Source: an uncultured Pelagibacteraceae bacterium (GTDB lineage: Bacteria > Pseudomonadota > Alphaproteobacteria > Pelagibacterales > Pelagibacteraceae). From it: a stretch of 47,094 nucleotides of DNA. The stretch covers positions 1-47,094 of the forward strand of contig CACBQD010000014.1 of assembly GCA_902541285.1 (NCBI GenBank), read 5' to 3'. Below are positions 46,350 to 47,094 of this stretch, one piece after another (position 1 is the first letter of the stretch; every line of letters begins with the position of its first letter). The notes under the pieces were generated by a model that made no database searches, was not told where the DNA came from, and was given only the letters and a program-made list of their open reading frames with translations. The position numbers and the translations under genes were made by a program.

Positions 46350-47094
46350 AACCCCATATTTCTTGTGTATGCTGATACAACTAAAGCTTCTCTTAAAAAC
46401 TTATCTGTGAATTTCTTATTAGATTTTTGACCTAAAAGTCTAAATGGTCTTTCCTGCTCTTTTCTAAAAAACTCACCTTGAGATCTTAAAGATACCATTA
46501 TATCAACAACTTTAATCTTGTTACTATCGCTAAGCGTTTTAGGAATTGGATCCATCACTTTACCCTTGCTATCAATTGGAATAAAAATTAATTCTTGAAC
46601 GTAATCAACTACTAATTCGTCTTTATAAAGTAAGTCATCAGTTGATTGTGTTGGTACCGTCCAACTAGATCCATTCCATTCATATTTTGATTTATAAATA
46701 GCATATGCATTAATTTTTTTGCTTGTTTTTTTGTCTACAATATTTGATGCTTTACACTCGTAAACGACTTTGTATGTTTTATATAAAAAAACTGGTGGTT
46801 TAGCATTAGGATTTTTAGGATCTCTAATTCTATCACCGTAAGTTATTTCAATTTTATCACAACCGCTACCTGGAGCTTTAGTAATTAAAATTGGAACGTA
46901 ATTTGTTGGGGTTTTACTGACATCATCAAAATATCTAAAACCTGCAATTCTTATATCTCTCACTAACATTCCAATCATATCTCTTCCTGTCTGACTAATT
47001 TTTGCTCTATCAATTACTTGTGAATAACTATTATTAACTGCGTTATAAGATGTAAACATAGCAGCCATCATTATCATTGAAATCACAACCCCGA
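46346..47094 (-). CDS. pilW: PilW-like minor pilin, 5' end beyond the window
   Basis: Partial gene: the frame stays open to the right edge, so the first part of the protein (leader and start of the hydrophobic helix) is missing. The visible start GVVISMIMMAAMFTSYNAV matches the end of a pilin N-terminal helix, followed by RDMIGMLVRDIRIAGFRYFD, characteristic of PilW (RLLQRDIRMAGF-like). An internal GTG at 47086 should not be taken as the start. The globular part contains FLYKTYKVVYECK and a C-terminal segment on RSQGEFFRKEQERPF. First visible gene of the pilW-pilX-unknown-pilY1-barrel operon; pilV/fimT-type genes probably lie beyond the edge. Confidence 0.85.
   Translation of the reverse strand, partial: GVVISMIMMAAMFTSYNAVNNSYSQVIDRAKISQTGRDMIGMLVRDIRIAGFRYFDDVSKTPTNYVPILITKAPGSGCDKIEITYGDRIRDPKNPNAKPPVFLYKTYKVVYECKASNIVDKKTSKKINAYAIYKSKYEWNGSSWTVPTQSTDDLLYKDELVVDYVQELIFIPIDSKGKVMDPIPKTLSDSNKIKVVDIMVSLRSQGEFFRKEQERPFRLLGQKSNKKFTDKFLREALVVSAYTRNMGL

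Noticed and set aside
47086..47094. GTG at 47086 as the start of the pilW-like gene
   Set aside because: The frame continues open to the window edge with hydrophobic residues that fit the middle of a pilin helix, so the true start is outside the window.

Overview
The window is AT-rich, gene-dense bacterial chromosome. Intergenic gaps are tiny, Shine-Dalgarno motifs are few, and a two-piece, circularly permuted tmRNA gene is present. That tmRNA type, together with gene content and order (hflK-hflC-DUF2065-degP-miaA-ilvBHC-leuA-mreBCD-mrdA-rodA), points to an alphaproteobacterium of the SAR11/Pelagibacter type. This assignment comes from recognition, not from a database search. I see no phage, insertion sequence or CRISPR array, and no gene-free stretch longer than 300 bases: the only long non-protein interval (13036-13498) is filled by tRNA-Leu, ssrA and their promoters.

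Bases 1-13035 hold core metabolism: dxs and a long-chain polyprenyl diphosphate synthase (isoprenoids), aroC, pdxH, an S49 peptidase, glyQ-glyS, pyruvate phosphate dikinase, and nadA-nadC. Bases 13036-13500 carry tRNA-Leu(GAG) on the plus strand facing the split tmRNA gene on the minus strand. Bases 13499-24836 carry thyX, mrp, the HflKC/DUF2065/DegP membrane quality-control cluster, miaA, and the branched-chain amino acid genes ilvB, ilvH, ilvC and leuA. Bases 24841-30306 are the rod-shape operon mreB-mreC-mreD-mrdA-rodA. A GAF/SpoIIE-type phosphatase (30307-31596) faces it.

Bases 31641-47094 form the envelope and surface part of the window and are the most interesting. On the plus strand lie a prepilin peptidase, a beta-helix/Ig-like/beta-barrel autotransporter, and a MoxR ATPase-DUF58-transglutaminase trio. 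Facing them on the minus strand is a tight operon: PilW-like minor pilin (cut by the window edge), PilX-like minor pilin, a 182-residue exported protein of unknown function, a 1378-residue PilY1-like protein, and a second beta-helix/beta-barrel protein. In the PilY1-like protein the N-terminal von Willebrand A domain appears to be split by an inserted NHL-like propeller of about 280 residues. The second barrel protein has a coiled-coil tail after its barrel. Together these suggest a type IV pilus tip and surface adhesion module linked to an outer-membrane autotransporter.

Transcription looks highly compressed. Each convergent gene pair overlaps or is separated by only a few bases, and several promoter-like sequences sit so close to the start codon that leaderless or near-leaderless mRNAs are predicted.
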